From Halomicroarcula saliterrae (lineage in GTDB: Archaea; Halobacteriota; Halobacteria; Halobacteriales; Haloarculaceae): a stretch of 64,000 bases of DNA. This document shows positions 48,876 to 58,201 of the stretch, piece after piece (the first letter of the stretch is position 1; each line of letters begins with the position of its first letter). The DNA lies in contig NZ_JAMQON010000001.1 in assembly GCF_031624395.1 (NCBI RefSeq), positions 1,240,001-1,304,000 of the forward strand, read 5' to 3'. The notes beneath the pieces are model-generated. The model was not told the DNA's origin, ran no database searches, and was given only the letters and a program-made list of their open reading frames with translations. A program made the translations under genes and the position numbers.

Positions 48876-50551
48876 CAGCGGTCCACCTCCCCGAGCACGA
48901 TGTCGAGGCTGCCCAGCGAGGCGACCATGTCAGGGATGTACTCGCCCTGGGACATCTCGGGCAGCGTCTGCAGGTTCGAGAAACACGGGCTGCGAATCTT
49001 GAACCGGGCCGGCTTGTCCGTGCCGTCGGAGCGGATGTAGATGCCCAGTTCGCCCTTGGCGGCCTCGACCGCGCGGTAGATCTCCGCGTCCGGGTCCGGA
49101 CGCAGCGTCCGGGGGACGTTGGACTGGATCTCGCGGTCGTCCTCGGGCCACTGTTCGAGCAGGTCGACACACTGCTCGATGATGCGGGCCGACTCCTCGA
49201 CCTCGCGCATCCGGACGAGGACGCGCGAGAAGTTGTCGCAGCCGGTCTCGGTGACGACGTTCCAGTCGAGTTCGTCGTAGTAGCCGTAGGGGTCGTCGCG
49301 GCGGAGGTCGTAGTCGACGCCCGAGCCGCGGGCGACGGGTCCGGTCGCGCCGTAGGACTTGGCCATCTCGGGCGAGAGGACGCCGGTGTCGACACACCGC
49401 ATCTGGAATATCTCGTTGCCCGTGATGAGGTCGTGGTACTCCTCCAGCTTGTACGGGAGATCGTCGAGCATGTCCCGGACCTTCTCGAAGAACTCCTCGC
49501 GGGGCTCGGGCAGGTCCCAGGCGACGCCACCGAGGCGGAGATAGTTGAACATGAGCCGCTGGCCGGTGAGGTCCTCGAGGATGTTCTGGACGACCTCGCG
49601 GTCGCGGAACGCGTACTGGAAGATGGCCGTGAAGTCGCCGAAGACGTCCAGCGCGAAGGTCCCCAGGGCGAGCATGTGCGCGGCGATGCGACACAGCTCG
49701 GCGGACATCGTGCGGATGACCTGCGCGTACTCGGGGACCTCGATGTCCGCGAGGTCTTCGGCGGCCCGCGCGTAGGCCCACTCGTTGAGGATGCCGGCCG
49801 AGACGTAGTCCCAGCGGTCGGGGTACGGCATAATCTGGTGGCGGTAGGTGCCCTGCTGGCACATCTGCTCCTCGCAGCGGTGCAGATAGCCGATGTCGGG
49901 TTCGAGGTCGGCTATCTGCTCGCCGTCCAGCACCGTCTTCACGTGGAGGACGCCGTGCGTGGCCGGGTGGTGTGGCCCGATGTTGACGAACATCGTGTCC
50001 GGGTCGTCCTCGCTGCGCTGGTCACCCTGTAGCGGGTTCGCGTTCTCCCGGAGGGTGACAATCTGGGGCTGGTCCTGATTGTAGTCCTGGGAGAGCGGGT
50101 GGCCCTGCCAGGTCTCGGGCAGGAGAATCCGTCGCAGGTCCGGGTGGTCGTCGTAGTCGATACCGACCAGGTCGTAGGCCTCGCGCTCGTGCCAGGAGGC
50201 GGTGTCGTAGACGCGGGCGCCCGACTGGTTGTGCGGGTCGTCCTTCGGCGAGGGGACGACGACCGACAGCTCCTGTGTCGGGTCGTCGTATTTGCGCAGG
50301 TGGTAGATAGATTCGTAGCGGTCGTCGTACTCCTGGGCCGTCACGCAGGAACAGTGGTCGAAGCCCGCCTGTTCTTTCAGCGTCGAGAGGACGGCCTGCA
50401 CCTCGTCGGGCCGGATGACGAACGCCTCGGCGTTGACGTGGGTCTCGCGGTCGAGCACGTGGCCGCCCAGCAGGTCGGCGAGCGCGTCGTAATCGAGGCC
50501 GTCGTCGGTGACGCCGATTTCGGTCGGTGTGGAGGGTTTCTCTAGACTCAT
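48875..50551 (-). CDS. nuoCD: Fused complex I subunits C and D
   Basis: 558 residues. Residues about 20-160 are NuoC (30 kDa domain: HYLRKYDDPTQELSVVVPSP-like region and ILLPETWQGHPLSQDY); 180-558 are NuoD (49 kDa: NIGPHHPATHGVLHVKTVLD, then DIGYLHRCEEQMCQQGTYRH, with quinone-site His/Tyr). Fusion of C and D occurs in some bacteria and in haloarchaea. ATG 50551 overlaps the nuoB stop by four bases. Confidence 0.93.
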   Translation of the reverse strand: MSLEKPSTPTEIGVTDDGLDYDALADLLGGHVLDRETHVNAEAFVIRPDEVQAVLSTLKEQAGFDHCSCVTAQEYDDRYESIYHLRKYDDPTQELSVVVPSPKDDPHNQSGARVYDTASWHEREAYDLVGIDYDDHPDLRRILLPETWQGHPLSQDYNQDQPQIVTLRENANPLQGDQRSEDDPDTMFVNIGPHHPATHGVLHVKTVLDGEQIADLEPDIGYLHRCEEQMCQQGTYRHQIMPYPDRWDYVSAGILNEWAYARAAEDLADIEVPEYAQVIRTMSAELCRIAAHMLALGTFALDVFGDFTAIFQYAFRDREVVQNILEDLTGQRLMFNYLRLGGVAWDLPEPREEFFEKVRDMLDDLPYKLEEYHDLITGNEIFQMRCVDTGVLSPEMAKSYGATGPVARGSGVDYDLRRDDPYGYYDELDWNVVTETGCDNFSRVLVRMREVEESARIIEQCVDLLEQWPEDDREIQSNVPRTLRPDPDAEIYRAVEAAKGELGIYIRSDGTDKPARFKIRSPCFSNLQTLPEMSQGEYIPDMVASLGSLDIVLGEVDR

Positions 50552-51240
50552 GGCGAGTTGTTCCAGTTGTACCGCATCACGAGGTCGTCCTCGTCGATGT
50601 CGTCGGCGAGCTTCTGGACGATTTCGTCCTGGTCGAGGTCGCCGAACTGCTCTAGCTCGTAGGGCTTGACCGTCACCGGCGAGGACTCGCCGTTGGCGAT
50701 GCGCTCCTGGAGCTTGGCGACGCCGTAGACCAGCGCTTCGGGGCGTGGCGGGCAGCCGGGGACGTGGATGTCGACCGGGATTATCTCCTCGGCGCCTTTC
50801 ACGACGTTGTACCCTTCCTGGAAGGGCCCGCCCGAAATCGTACACGAGCCCATCGAGACGACGAACTTCGGCTCGGGCATCTGGTCGTAGACGCGCTTCA
50901 TGCGCGGGGCGAACTTCGAGACGATGGTCCCCGGCACGATGATGACGTCGGCCTGTCGCGGCGACGCCCGCGGGATGCCGGCCCCGAAGCGGTCCAGGTC
51001 GTGTTTGATCGCGTAGGTGGCGATCATCTCGATGCTACAGCAGGCGATGCCGAACTGCAGCATGAACATCGAGGAGCCCCGGACCCAGTTCATGAACTTG
51101 TCGAACTTGGTCAGGATGAACGGCGTGGAGCCGAAGGCCTCACGCAGCGTCGAGTTGAACCGGTCGTCGGCCCCCTCACCCATCCGGGCCTCCTGGGTCG
51201 ATACGTCCTTCACTGCCGGTGGTGTCTGGTCACTACTCAT
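50548..51240 (-). CDS. nuoB: Complex I subunit B
   Basis: 230 residues. N2 cluster Cys pattern: GIACCSIEM (two adjacent Cys), MGSCTISGG and VPGCPPRPE. Longer N- and C-termini than bacterial NuoB, the N-terminal 40 residues being disordered and acidic. Terminal Fe-S cluster N2 donates to quinone. ATG 51240 overlaps the nuoA stop by eight bases. Confidence 0.95.
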   Translation of the reverse strand: MSSDQTPPAVKDVSTQEARMGEGADDRFNSTLREAFGSTPFILTKFDKFMNWVRGSSMFMLQFGIACCSIEMIATYAIKHDLDRFGAGIPRASPRQADVIIVPGTIVSKFAPRMKRVYDQMPEPKFVVSMGSCTISGGPFQEGYNVVKGAEEIIPVDIHVPGCPPRPEALVYGVAKLQERIANGESSPVTVKPYELEQFGDLDQDEIVQKLADDIDEDDLVMRYNWNNSP

Positions 51241-51646
51241 AGGTGTCTGCCCCTTTCGTGGCGCGCGGACTGCGCACCCATCTGACTGCGCCGTTGCGCC
51301 ATGCCCAGCCGAGCCCGATAGCCAACACGCCGATGAACGCGACCATCGGCAGCAGTGCCTTCGTCATACCGACCGCGCCGACGGCGTCGCGGTAGATGAC
51401 CGTCCACGGGAAGATGAGGACGGTCTCGATGTCGAAGACGACGAACAGCAGCGCGACCATGTAGTACTGGATATTGAACTTGATCTTCTGGCTGCTGCCA
51501 GTCGGCACTTCACCGGACTCGTAGGTGGCGGTTTTGCCTTGTTCGGGAACGCTCGGTCGCAGCAGGCTCGAGACGGCCATCATCGTGATGGGTATCGCGA
51601 GGGCCACGACAGCGAGCGCGCCGATGGCAATCCATGGATTACTCAT
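51233..51646 (-). CDS. nuoA: Complex I subunit A
   Basis: 137 residues, three membrane helices (AIGALAVVALAIPITMMA, then MVALLFVVFDIETVLIFPWT, and a last one TKALLPMVAFIGVLAIGLGW). The conserved Asp/Glu of FDIETVLIFPW lies in helix 2 as in all NuoA. First gene of the operon; preceded by a good TATA box and an internal GGAG (51653-51657 region) six bases upstream, unusual where leaderless starts dominate. Confidence 0.93.
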   Translation of the reverse strand: MSNPWIAIGALAVVALAIPITMMAVSSLLRPSVPEQGKTATYESGEVPTGSSQKIKFNIQYYMVALLFVVFDIETVLIFPWTVIYRDAVGAVGMTKALLPMVAFIGVLAIGLGWAWRNGAVRWVRSPRATKGADTYE

Positions 51647-51684
51647 TCCGGTATCTCCTATCGTGCGAGCGTTAGGAGTACTCG

Positions 51685-51693
51685 CATATAAGG
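51685..51693 (-). promoter_or_regulatory. TATA box of the nuo operon, with a Shine-Dalgarno before nuoA
   Basis: CCTTATATG on the minus strand, centred 42 bases before the nuoA ATG (51646), predicting initiation near 51662 and a leader of about 16 bases. AGGAG lies six bases before the ATG within that leader. This gives an operon promoter with a ribosome site, in contrast to the leaderless genes in the window. Confidence 0.6.
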
Positions 51694-51793
51694 GTTGATA
51701 ACCACCACGGCGCCGGAATTCGGGCGGCTCGGCCTTATCTGTGCGGCGTCTCGAACACCCACGTATGGGAGCCTCAGTGATGGGGCTCCGGAC

Positions 51794-52450
51794 TTATTCC
51801 TCCTCCCTCCAATACTGGTCTTTGAATCCGGGCGTGCCCAGTTCGTGGAGGTCTCGGGAGACATCGCCGACCTCCTCCTGGAGGCGCTGGTGGTACGTCA
51901 CCAGCCGGTCACGCAGTTCCTCGTGCTTGCGCGACAGCATCTGAACGGCAGTCAATGCCGCGTTGAAGGACTTGCCAGCGTCGACGGCCGTGATGGGCGC
52001 ACCCTGTGGCATCCCGATGACCGAGTCGACGGACTTCTCCTGGACGGGCACGCCGATGACCGGGAGCGGGTAGGCGATGCTCGCGGTCATGTTCGGGAGG
52101 TCGGCCGACTTCCCGCCCGCGCCGGCGATGATGACGTCGACCCCGCGGGCCTCGGCCGTCTCGGCGTAGGCGTACATCAGGTCCGGCGTGCGGTGGGCCG
52201 AACAGACGAACGTCTCGAAGGTGAAGCGGGCGTCGGGCGCGTCGGTGTAGTCGGTCTGTTCCGCGAAGTCGAGCTCGTCGGCCAGCGCGGCGTAGGCCCC
52301 GGGCCGTTTCCCCTTGCCGCCGGCCATCGTCGGCAGGTCCGAGTCCGACCCCATGACGATGCCGATGTCGGGCGTCTCGTCGTTCGGGACAGCCATCTCG
52401 GCTTCTTCGTGGAGCTGGTCGATTAGCGACTGCACACTGTCTGCGGTCAT
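51794..52450 (-). CDS. purE: N5-carboxyaminoimidazole ribonucleotide mutase
   Basis: 218 residues. PurE core: IGIVMGSDSDLPTMAGG (substrate loop), VCSAHRTPDLMYAYAETAE with catalytic His, then IIAGAGGKSADLPNMTASIA and IGMPQGAPITAVDAG. An N-terminal acidic helix of 25 residues precedes it. Catalyses carboxyl transfer in purine synthesis. No purK gene is adjacent. Minus strand, separate promoter upstream. Confidence 0.93.
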   Translation of the reverse strand: MTADSVQSLIDQLHEEAEMAVPNDETPDIGIVMGSDSDLPTMAGGKGKRPGAYAALADELDFAEQTDYTDAPDARFTFETFVCSAHRTPDLMYAYAETAEARGVDVIIAGAGGKSADLPNMTASIAYPLPVIGVPVQEKSVDSVIGMPQGAPITAVDAGKSFNAALTAVQMLSRKHEELRDRLVTYHQRLQEEVGDVSRDLHELGTPGFKDQYWREEE

Positions 52451-52543
52451 GGTCGGTCCTGCACGGCCTCGGTCCTAAGCGTATGCGGTTTGGACTGGTG
52501 TCGATGGGGAATCATTTTGTCGAGCGGTCGGGAACGTCCGTCC

Positions 52544-52990
52544 ATGCGACGTAGCTACCGGTACCTGCTGGCTCCGGTCGCCGGGACCGTCGTCGGTGTC
52601 GTGTCGTACATCGGTGTCCTGCCGGTCGTCGATGCCGGACTGGCGGCGCTCGTCACGGTGTTCAACGCCGCCGTATGGACGGTCGCGGTCGGTCTGTACG
52701 CGTCCGTTCACGGCCAACTGAACCGCTCGGGCGCCGGGACAGCCCAGCAGCCCCAGTGGGAAAGCGCGAAAGTCGGCGGTATCAGCGGGGGTGTCGCGTC
52801 GCTGGGGGTCACCGGAACGATGGGGCTGTTCGCTGCAGTCGGCTCGTTCCGGTTCGGCGCCGCGGTCGGACTGTTCGTTTTCGGCGTCGTGATTGCGAGC
52901 ATGGCCGTCGGTATGCTGGCCGTTATCCGCCGGTTCGACGGGCACAGTGGACCGGGGGGCCCCGGGATAGCTGCCGACCCCGCTGACTGA
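52544..52990 (+). CDS. Four-helix membrane protein of unknown function
   Basis: 148 residues with helices YLLAPVAGTVVGVVSYIGVL, then LAALVTVFNAAVWTVAVGLY, then VASLGVTGTMGLFAAVGSFR and AAVGLFVFGVVIASMAVGML, and a short acidic tail. The starting ATG 52544 follows purE divergently by 93 bases. No recognised motif; Gly/Val-rich helices. Function unknown. Confidence 0.72.
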   Translation: MRRSYRYLLAPVAGTVVGVVSYIGVLPVVDAGLAALVTVFNAAVWTVAVGLYASVHGQLNRSGAGTAQQPQWESAKVGGISGGVASLGVTGTMGLFAAVGSFRFGAAVGLFVFGVVIASMAVGMLAVIRRFDGHSGPGGPGIAADPAD

Positions 52991-53036
52991 CCCCGAAAGG
53001 AAAACCCTCTTAGCCCGCGTCCACACACCTGCGTAC

Positions 53037-54305
53037 ATGAGCAACGGGGACGACGAGCCGGCGGACACAGGCGAAACCAGCGACGTGCCTGCGACGACCG
53101 TGAGCGCCGAGGAGCTCCGGGAGCGTCTCGACGAGGCTGAACAGGAACTCGAAGCGGCCGAGACCGAGGCCGCGCTGGACGGCGTCGAGGAGCGGCTGGA
53201 CGCCGTCGAGAGCGACCTCGAAGCCGCCGACCTGCCCGAGCCCGACGAGGACGACGAAGAGGCCGAGGACCCGGCCGACGACATCGAGTCCCGGCTCTCT
53301 GCCCTCCGGGACGACCTCGAAGAACAGCGTGGCCCCTACGCCGAGGACGTCGTCGTCATCATCGAGGACGCACAGGGGACGCTTACCGACAGCGAGTGGA
53401 CCGAAGACGGTGAGGAAGACGCCATGGCAGCCGTCGAGACGTTCCTCGCCGGGGTCACCGACTACGCCGACGCCGACGCGGGGGACGACCTCGACGAGGC
53501 GGCAGACGCACTCGGCACGGTCGCAGCCACCATCGAGTCCGAATCGCTCGACGCCGACGCTGACGCCGAGGCCATCGCGGAGCTGCTCGAAGCGGCCAAA
53601 GCGCTCGAAGACGACCTCGACGCCGCCGAGGTCTGGAGCGACCTCACCGTCCGCGAGCAGCTCGACGCGAAGGGGTTCTACGACATCCTGACCAACGAGA
53701 ACCGCAAGGACTTCCCGCCAGAGTGGAACGCGGCCAAGCTCCATGCCGAGGCGGGGAACCTCGACCTGGTCGCCTTCGCCTTCGACAAGCTCGGCTCGGA
53801 GTTCTACGAGGAGTACACAATCGACATCTTCTACCACCTCGGCAGCGACGCCCAGCCGGTCTTCGAGGAGATGCACGAGCTGGCCCAGAAGCGGAACAAG
53901 GGGCCGATAAAGGTGCTGGGGAAGATCGGCGACGAACGCGCCGCCGAAACGCTCCACGAGTTCATCGAGGGCGACGGTGACCCCGCGCTCCAGAAGGTGA
54001 CGCTCCGTTCACTGGGCGCCATCGGCAGCGAAGAGTCGGTCCAGCCCGTCGCGAACAAGCTCGCCACCGAGAACGACGAGGTTCGCTCGGTGGGCGCCCG
54101 CACGCTCGGGCTGCTGGGCGATACCCGCGCCGTCGAGCCGCTCGCGGACGTACTGGAGAGCGACGACAGCGACGAGGTCCGCGCGTCGGCCGCGTGGGCG
54201 CTCCGCCAGATCGGCACCGCGGACGCCCTCGAAGAGGCCGCACAGTACACCGACGACCGCGCGTACCTCGTGCAGGCCGAGGCCGAGAAGGCCGCTGGCG
54301 CGTAG
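53037..54305 (+). CDS. HEAT-repeat protein with coiled-coil N-terminus
   Basis: 422 residues. Residues 20-210 are acidic and helical, including an early coiled coil (SAEELRERLDEAEQELEAAE, then EERLDAVESDLEAADLPEPD). Residues about 210-420 are HEAT/PBS-lyase-type repeats: KVLGKIGDERAAETLHEFIE, then VTLRSLGAIGSEESVQPVAN, then SVGARTLGLLGDTRAVEPLA, then VRASAAWALRQIGTADALEE. These scaffolds mediate protein-protein contacts; a partner is not evident. The haloarchaeal family is conserved and often annotated as a HEAT repeat protein. Confidence 0.85.
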   Translation: MSNGDDEPADTGETSDVPATTVSAEELRERLDEAEQELEAAETEAALDGVEERLDAVESDLEAADLPEPDEDDEEAEDPADDIESRLSALRDDLEEQRGPYAEDVVVIIEDAQGTLTDSEWTEDGEEDAMAAVETFLAGVTDYADADAGDDLDEAADALGTVAATIESESLDADADAEAIAELLEAAKALEDDLDAAEVWSDLTVREQLDAKGFYDILTNENRKDFPPEWNAAKLHAEAGNLDLVAFAFDKLGSEFYEEYTIDIFYHLGSDAQPVFEEMHELAQKRNKGPIKVLGKIGDERAAETLHEFIEGDGDPALQKVTLRSLGAIGSEESVQPVANKLATENDEVRSVGARTLGLLGDTRAVEPLADVLESDDSDEVRASAAWALRQIGTADALEEAAQYTDDRAYLVQAEAEKAAGA

Positions 54306-54344
54306 GCCGAACCCTTTTGTACGAACGCGGGGCCAGCCCCGCCG

Positions 54345-56021
54345 ATGCGGTTGCCCCGTCTCCTCGTCGTCTCGCTCGTCCTCTGTAGCGTCGCCACCGC
54401 GGGCCTGCTGGGTCCAGCCACGGCCCCCGAGTCCGTTCCGTCACAGCCGGTGGCGGGTGCTCAGTCCCAGCCGCTCACCGACCCCGCGACCGGCGCACGC
54501 GCCAGCGAGCCGACCCTCCACGCCGTCTACCCCGACCCCGTCAGGGGCGGCGACCGCGGCGAGTTCGTCGTCATCGACGTGCCGAACGGCACCGCCCTGG
54601 GCCGCTACGCGCTCACGGACGGCGACACGACGGCCCGCCTTCCGAACCGGACGGCGAGCGGGCGCGTCGCGCTGACAGGCGCCCCCGACGGGGTCCGGAA
54701 CCTGACTGACGCCGCCGTCGTGGGCCTCGACAGCGCGCCGGCACTGGCCAACGGCGGCGACACCGTCACACTCACCCGGAACGGCTCCGCCGTCGCGAGC
54801 GTTCGCTACGCGGACACCGAGGAGGGGGAACTCGGAATCATCGACGGGTCGACAGTCCACTGGCGACCCCTCGGCGCGACCGACCGCCCCGTCGTCACGG
54901 GGCGGGCCGGCGAGGTTCGGGCGTTCACGCTTCCGGATGCCCCGCAGGCGCCCCTGGCACCTGTCCGCAACGCCAGCGACCGGGTGTATCTGGCCGGTTA
55001 CACGCTGTCTTCGTCGCGTGTCGCCGACGCGCTGGTCGCCGCACAGCGCCGCGGCGCCGACGTTCGCGTCCTGCTCGAAGGGGAGCCCGTCGGCGGGCGA
55101 ACCCGCACCGAGGCCCGCACGCTCGACCGGCTGCGCGGGTCAGGCATCGAGGTCCGCGTCGTCGCGGGTCCGCGAGCCCGCTACCGCTACCATCACGCGA
55201 AGTACGCCGTCGCCGACGAGCGGGGGGTCGTCATGACGGAGAACTGGAAGCCGGCGGGGACAGGCGGCCGGAGCAGCCGTGGCTGGGGCGTGGCGACGAG
55301 CCAGCCGCGGGTCGTCGACGGGCTGGCGGCGACGTTCCGCGCCGACGCCGGCTGGCGCGACGCTATCGACTGGCAGAGCTACCGTGCGGGCCGGTCGTTC
55401 CAGCGCGGTGAGCGGGCCAACGGCAGCTATCCCGCACGGTTCGACGCGACGACGATACCGGTCGAGGGGACGGACCTGCTCGTGACCCCGGACAACGCCC
55501 AGAGCGCGCTCGTCGGGGAACTCGACGCCGCGACCGACTCGGTCGATGTCGTCCAGCCGACCGTCGGTGGGTGGGACGAACCCCTGCTGCGAGCGCTCCG
55601 GCGGGCCGCAAAGCGCGGCGTCGAGGTCCGGGTGCTCCTGAGTTCGGCGTGGTACGTCCGCGAGGAGAATCAGCGGGTGGTCGAGCGCTTCGGGTCGTGG
55701 GCCGACCGGACCGGCGCGCCGCTGTCGGCGAAACTGGCGGACCCCGGCGACCGGTACGGGAAGATACACGCCAAAGGCGCCGTCGTCGACGACGACCGCG
55801 TGATCGTGGGGAGTCTGAACTGGAACGAGCAGGCCGCCACGGTGAACCGCGAGGTGCTCCTCGTCCTGCAGGGCACCGCCGCGGCGGACTACTTCGGGCG
55901 CGTGTTCGACGCGGACTGGTCCGGTGGGCAGCCCGCCGTGCCGGTCGGCCTCCTCGCCGCAGTCGTCGGCGCACTGGTGGTCGCCGGACTGGCCGCTCGG
56001 CGGGTACGGTTCGCGTCCTGA
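54345..56021 (+). CDS. Secreted/membrane phospholipase D-superfamily protein
   Basis: 558 residues. N-terminal signal (LLVVSLVLCSVATAGLLG), a beta domain (60-210), two HKD motifs: YRYHHAKYAVADERGVVMTE (near 281) and KIHAKGAVVDDDRVIVGSLN (near 473), and a C-terminal helix (VGLLAAVVGALVVAGLAARR). Two HKDs make one active site hydrolysing phosphodiesters in lipid or nucleic acid. Domain outside the membrane, probably anchored by the C-terminal helix. Substrate unknown. Confidence 0.88.
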   Translation: MRLPRLLVVSLVLCSVATAGLLGPATAPESVPSQPVAGAQSQPLTDPATGARASEPTLHAVYPDPVRGGDRGEFVVIDVPNGTALGRYALTDGDTTARLPNRTASGRVALTGAPDGVRNLTDAAVVGLDSAPALANGGDTVTLTRNGSAVASVRYADTEEGELGIIDGSTVHWRPLGATDRPVVTGRAGEVRAFTLPDAPQAPLAPVRNASDRVYLAGYTLSSSRVADALVAAQRRGADVRVLLEGEPVGGRTRTEARTLDRLRGSGIEVRVVAGPRARYRYHHAKYAVADERGVVMTENWKPAGTGGRSSRGWGVATSQPRVVDGLAATFRADAGWRDAIDWQSYRAGRSFQRGERANGSYPARFDATTIPVEGTDLLVTPDNAQSALVGELDAATDSVDVVQPTVGGWDEPLLRALRRAAKRGVEVRVLLSSAWYVREENQRVVERFGSWADRTGAPLSAKLADPGDRYGKIHAKGAVVDDDRVIVGSLNWNEQAATVNREVLLVLQGTAAADYFGRVFDADWSGGQPAVPVGLLAAVVGALVVAGLAARRVRFAS

Positions 56022-56036
56022 GAAACCGCAGTCGCC

Positions 56037-57950
56037 TCAGATGTCGTCGGGCAGGGCCGTCGAGCTCGCGAGCTCCTCGTCGATTTCCGCGTCGGCCATC
56101 TTCTCGACCAGCGCGTCGATGACCGTCTCGCGCATGCCGGAGACGAACTTGATGGAGCCGACGACGAGGTGGCCGCCGCCGGAGACGCCGCCGCCGGAGA
56201 CCTCCTCGGTCAGTTCGGTGACGTACCGCGGGATGTCGAGTCGGACGCCGTCCGAGCGCAACACCGCGAAGTCCGGCCCGTAGCCGATGGTGATGACGGG
56301 GTCGCCGGTCTCTGCCACCTTCGCGTCGTGAATCTCGCCCGTGGTCTTCCCCGGCGCGGGGTAGGTGAACCGGTAGGCGTGGTTCTCGACGTCTATCTGA
56401 TAGAGGTGTGCGCCGTTGTCCAGGCGCTCGTGTTCGACGTGGTCCATCGCCGCGTCGAGCTGTTCGTCCACGTCGCGTTCGGCCTTCCCGGCCAGGAACT
56501 CGACGAGTTCGCCGTGGCGGTCGCGGTCGTCGCAGTCGACGTTCAACACGTCGGTGATGAGCTGTTCGCCGGAGCTGTAGCGCAGCCAGTGGGTCGCGTA
56601 GTCGAGCGCTTCGCCGATGTCGCGGAGATCGCTCTCGTCGTACCCCTTCTCGTCGGCCAGCGCGAGGTAGTCGGACATCGCCTCGCCCTCGGACCGGTCC
56701 GAGAGGCCGGCGACGGCGGGGACGTGCTGGAGGTCTTCGGTGAGGTCGGGTGCGATCATCCGGGCGAGCTCGACGCACATCATCCCCGTCGTGATGCGGT
56801 AGTCCTCGTCGTGGAGGTAGGGGTTGACGTGCTCGGTGATGAGCGGCTCGACGGCCTCGGGGTCGGGGTGGTGGTGGTCGACGACGACCACGGGGATGTC
56901 GTAGTGTCGCAGGTTCCGGTAGGCCGGCGTGTCCTCCTCGGTCGACCCGTTGTCGAGCATCAGGACCATCGGGAGCTTCTGACCGTGCCGGGTCCGGTCC
57001 TCCAGCGCGAAGTTCAGGTCCCGGGTCACGTCCTCCATCTCGTAGTAGGGGGCCTTGCTCGGCAACCGCTTGAGGAGGTGCTGGGGGGCGTCGTCGTCCT
57101 CGTAGTAGTCTGCGATGAACCGTTCGAGTGCGACCTGCAGCGGGACGCTGGCACAGAGCCCGTCGCCGTCGGCGTGGTGGCGCATCCGAATCGGACGGCC
57201 TTCGAGCACCGTCTTGCGGAGTTCGGTGGCGACCTGCCGGAGGTCGTCCCACAGCTTCTCGAAGGCGGGCCACTCGACGAGCGGGTCGATGTCGGCGGGT
57301 TCGGCCGCCGATTCGAGGGCGTCGTCGATGACCGTTTTCACGCCGGCCGCCTCGTCGCCGTCGAGGCGTGCCAGCGCGTCAACTTCGACCTGGACGCCGC
57401 CGTTGCGTTCCTCGGCGCGGCCGGAGACGCGCACGATGTCGTCTATCTCCACGTCGGGATGGGCGCGAACGCCGGCCTCCTCGAAGGCGGCACACGGGAC
57501 GACGCCGGTGCCGTCGCGGACCTGAAAGATAGTGGGGCCGCCGGTCTGTTTGATCTGGACGACCTGTCCCTCGACGACGACGGTGTCACCGGTCGAGTCG
57601 TCGAGGTCGTCGACGTCGGCGGCGGTCCCGTGGGGGACGTGCTCCGTCTCGAACTCGGTCACCTGGACCTCCTCGAAACTCATATCGCCGTCGGACCGGA
57701 CCTCGCCGAGTTCGACGACGAGCTGGTCACCCTCGTCGTAGGACCCAGTGAGATTCGAGTCGTGGACGAGACCGGAGACGGCATCGGAGAGGTCGACGAA
57801 GACACCGTAGTCGACGACGCCGTTGACCGTCGCCCGATAGCGGGCTCCGACTTCGACATCATCAGCGGTACAGCCGGACGCGAGATCGTAGACGATGGCT
57901 CCCCCGTCGGGAGCCTCGGCACCGTCGTTGGTGCCAGTTGGCGAAGACAT
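56037..57950 (-). CDS. DHH-family phosphoesterase (RecJ-like) with S1 and OB domains
   Basis: 637 residues. An S1 RNA-binding domain (about 30-85: ARYRATVNGVVDYGVFVDLS), an OB-fold (about 118-200: VVVEGQVVQIKQTGGPTIFQ), then the DHH domain (245-460) with RMRHHADGDGLCASV, LMLDNGSTEED, VVVVDHHHPDPEAVEP as metal-binding motifs I-IV, and a DHHA1 domain ending SGGGVSGGGHLVVGSIKF. Archaeal homologues are exonucleases acting with the replicative helicase (GAN) or in RNA turnover. The S1 plus OB arrangement suits single-stranded nucleic acid. Confidence 0.88.
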   Translation of the reverse strand: MSSPTGTNDGAEAPDGGAIVYDLASGCTADDVEVGARYRATVNGVVDYGVFVDLSDAVSGLVHDSNLTGSYDEGDQLVVELGEVRSDGDMSFEEVQVTEFETEHVPHGTAADVDDLDDSTGDTVVVEGQVVQIKQTGGPTIFQVRDGTGVVPCAAFEEAGVRAHPDVEIDDIVRVSGRAEERNGGVQVEVDALARLDGDEAAGVKTVIDDALESAAEPADIDPLVEWPAFEKLWDDLRQVATELRKTVLEGRPIRMRHHADGDGLCASVPLQVALERFIADYYEDDDAPQHLLKRLPSKAPYYEMEDVTRDLNFALEDRTRHGQKLPMVLMLDNGSTEEDTPAYRNLRHYDIPVVVVDHHHPDPEAVEPLITEHVNPYLHDEDYRITTGMMCVELARMIAPDLTEDLQHVPAVAGLSDRSEGEAMSDYLALADEKGYDESDLRDIGEALDYATHWLRYSSGEQLITDVLNVDCDDRDRHGELVEFLAGKAERDVDEQLDAAMDHVEHERLDNGAHLYQIDVENHAYRFTYPAPGKTTGEIHDAKVAETGDPVITIGYGPDFAVLRSDGVRLDIPRYVTELTEEVSGGGVSGGGHLVVGSIKFVSGMRETVIDALVEKMADAEIDEELASSTALPDDI

Positions 57951-58201
57951 TTGCCGTCACTTCGACACTCGGCGGTTTGTACTCTTCGAAATCGCTGGCT
58001 AGCTAAAACCGAATACAGAACGGGAGCCACACTCGACAGTGATTCCGACCGCCAGAAAGCCCCGCCCGCAGCCGGCATGGCCGGGACTGAAAGGGGCCGG
58101 ACTCTCCCGCGGTTATACTCTGAAGAGTGGTGCCCATCAGCAGTATCCTGTTTGAATCCGAGAGCGGAACTCTTAGAACCGGGCCGGACCCACCTCCGAA
58201 C

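Noticed and set aside
52475-53284. Ser-rich minus-strand ORF opposite the HEAT protein
   Set aside because: Shadow of the acidic coiled-coil coding region; low complexity.
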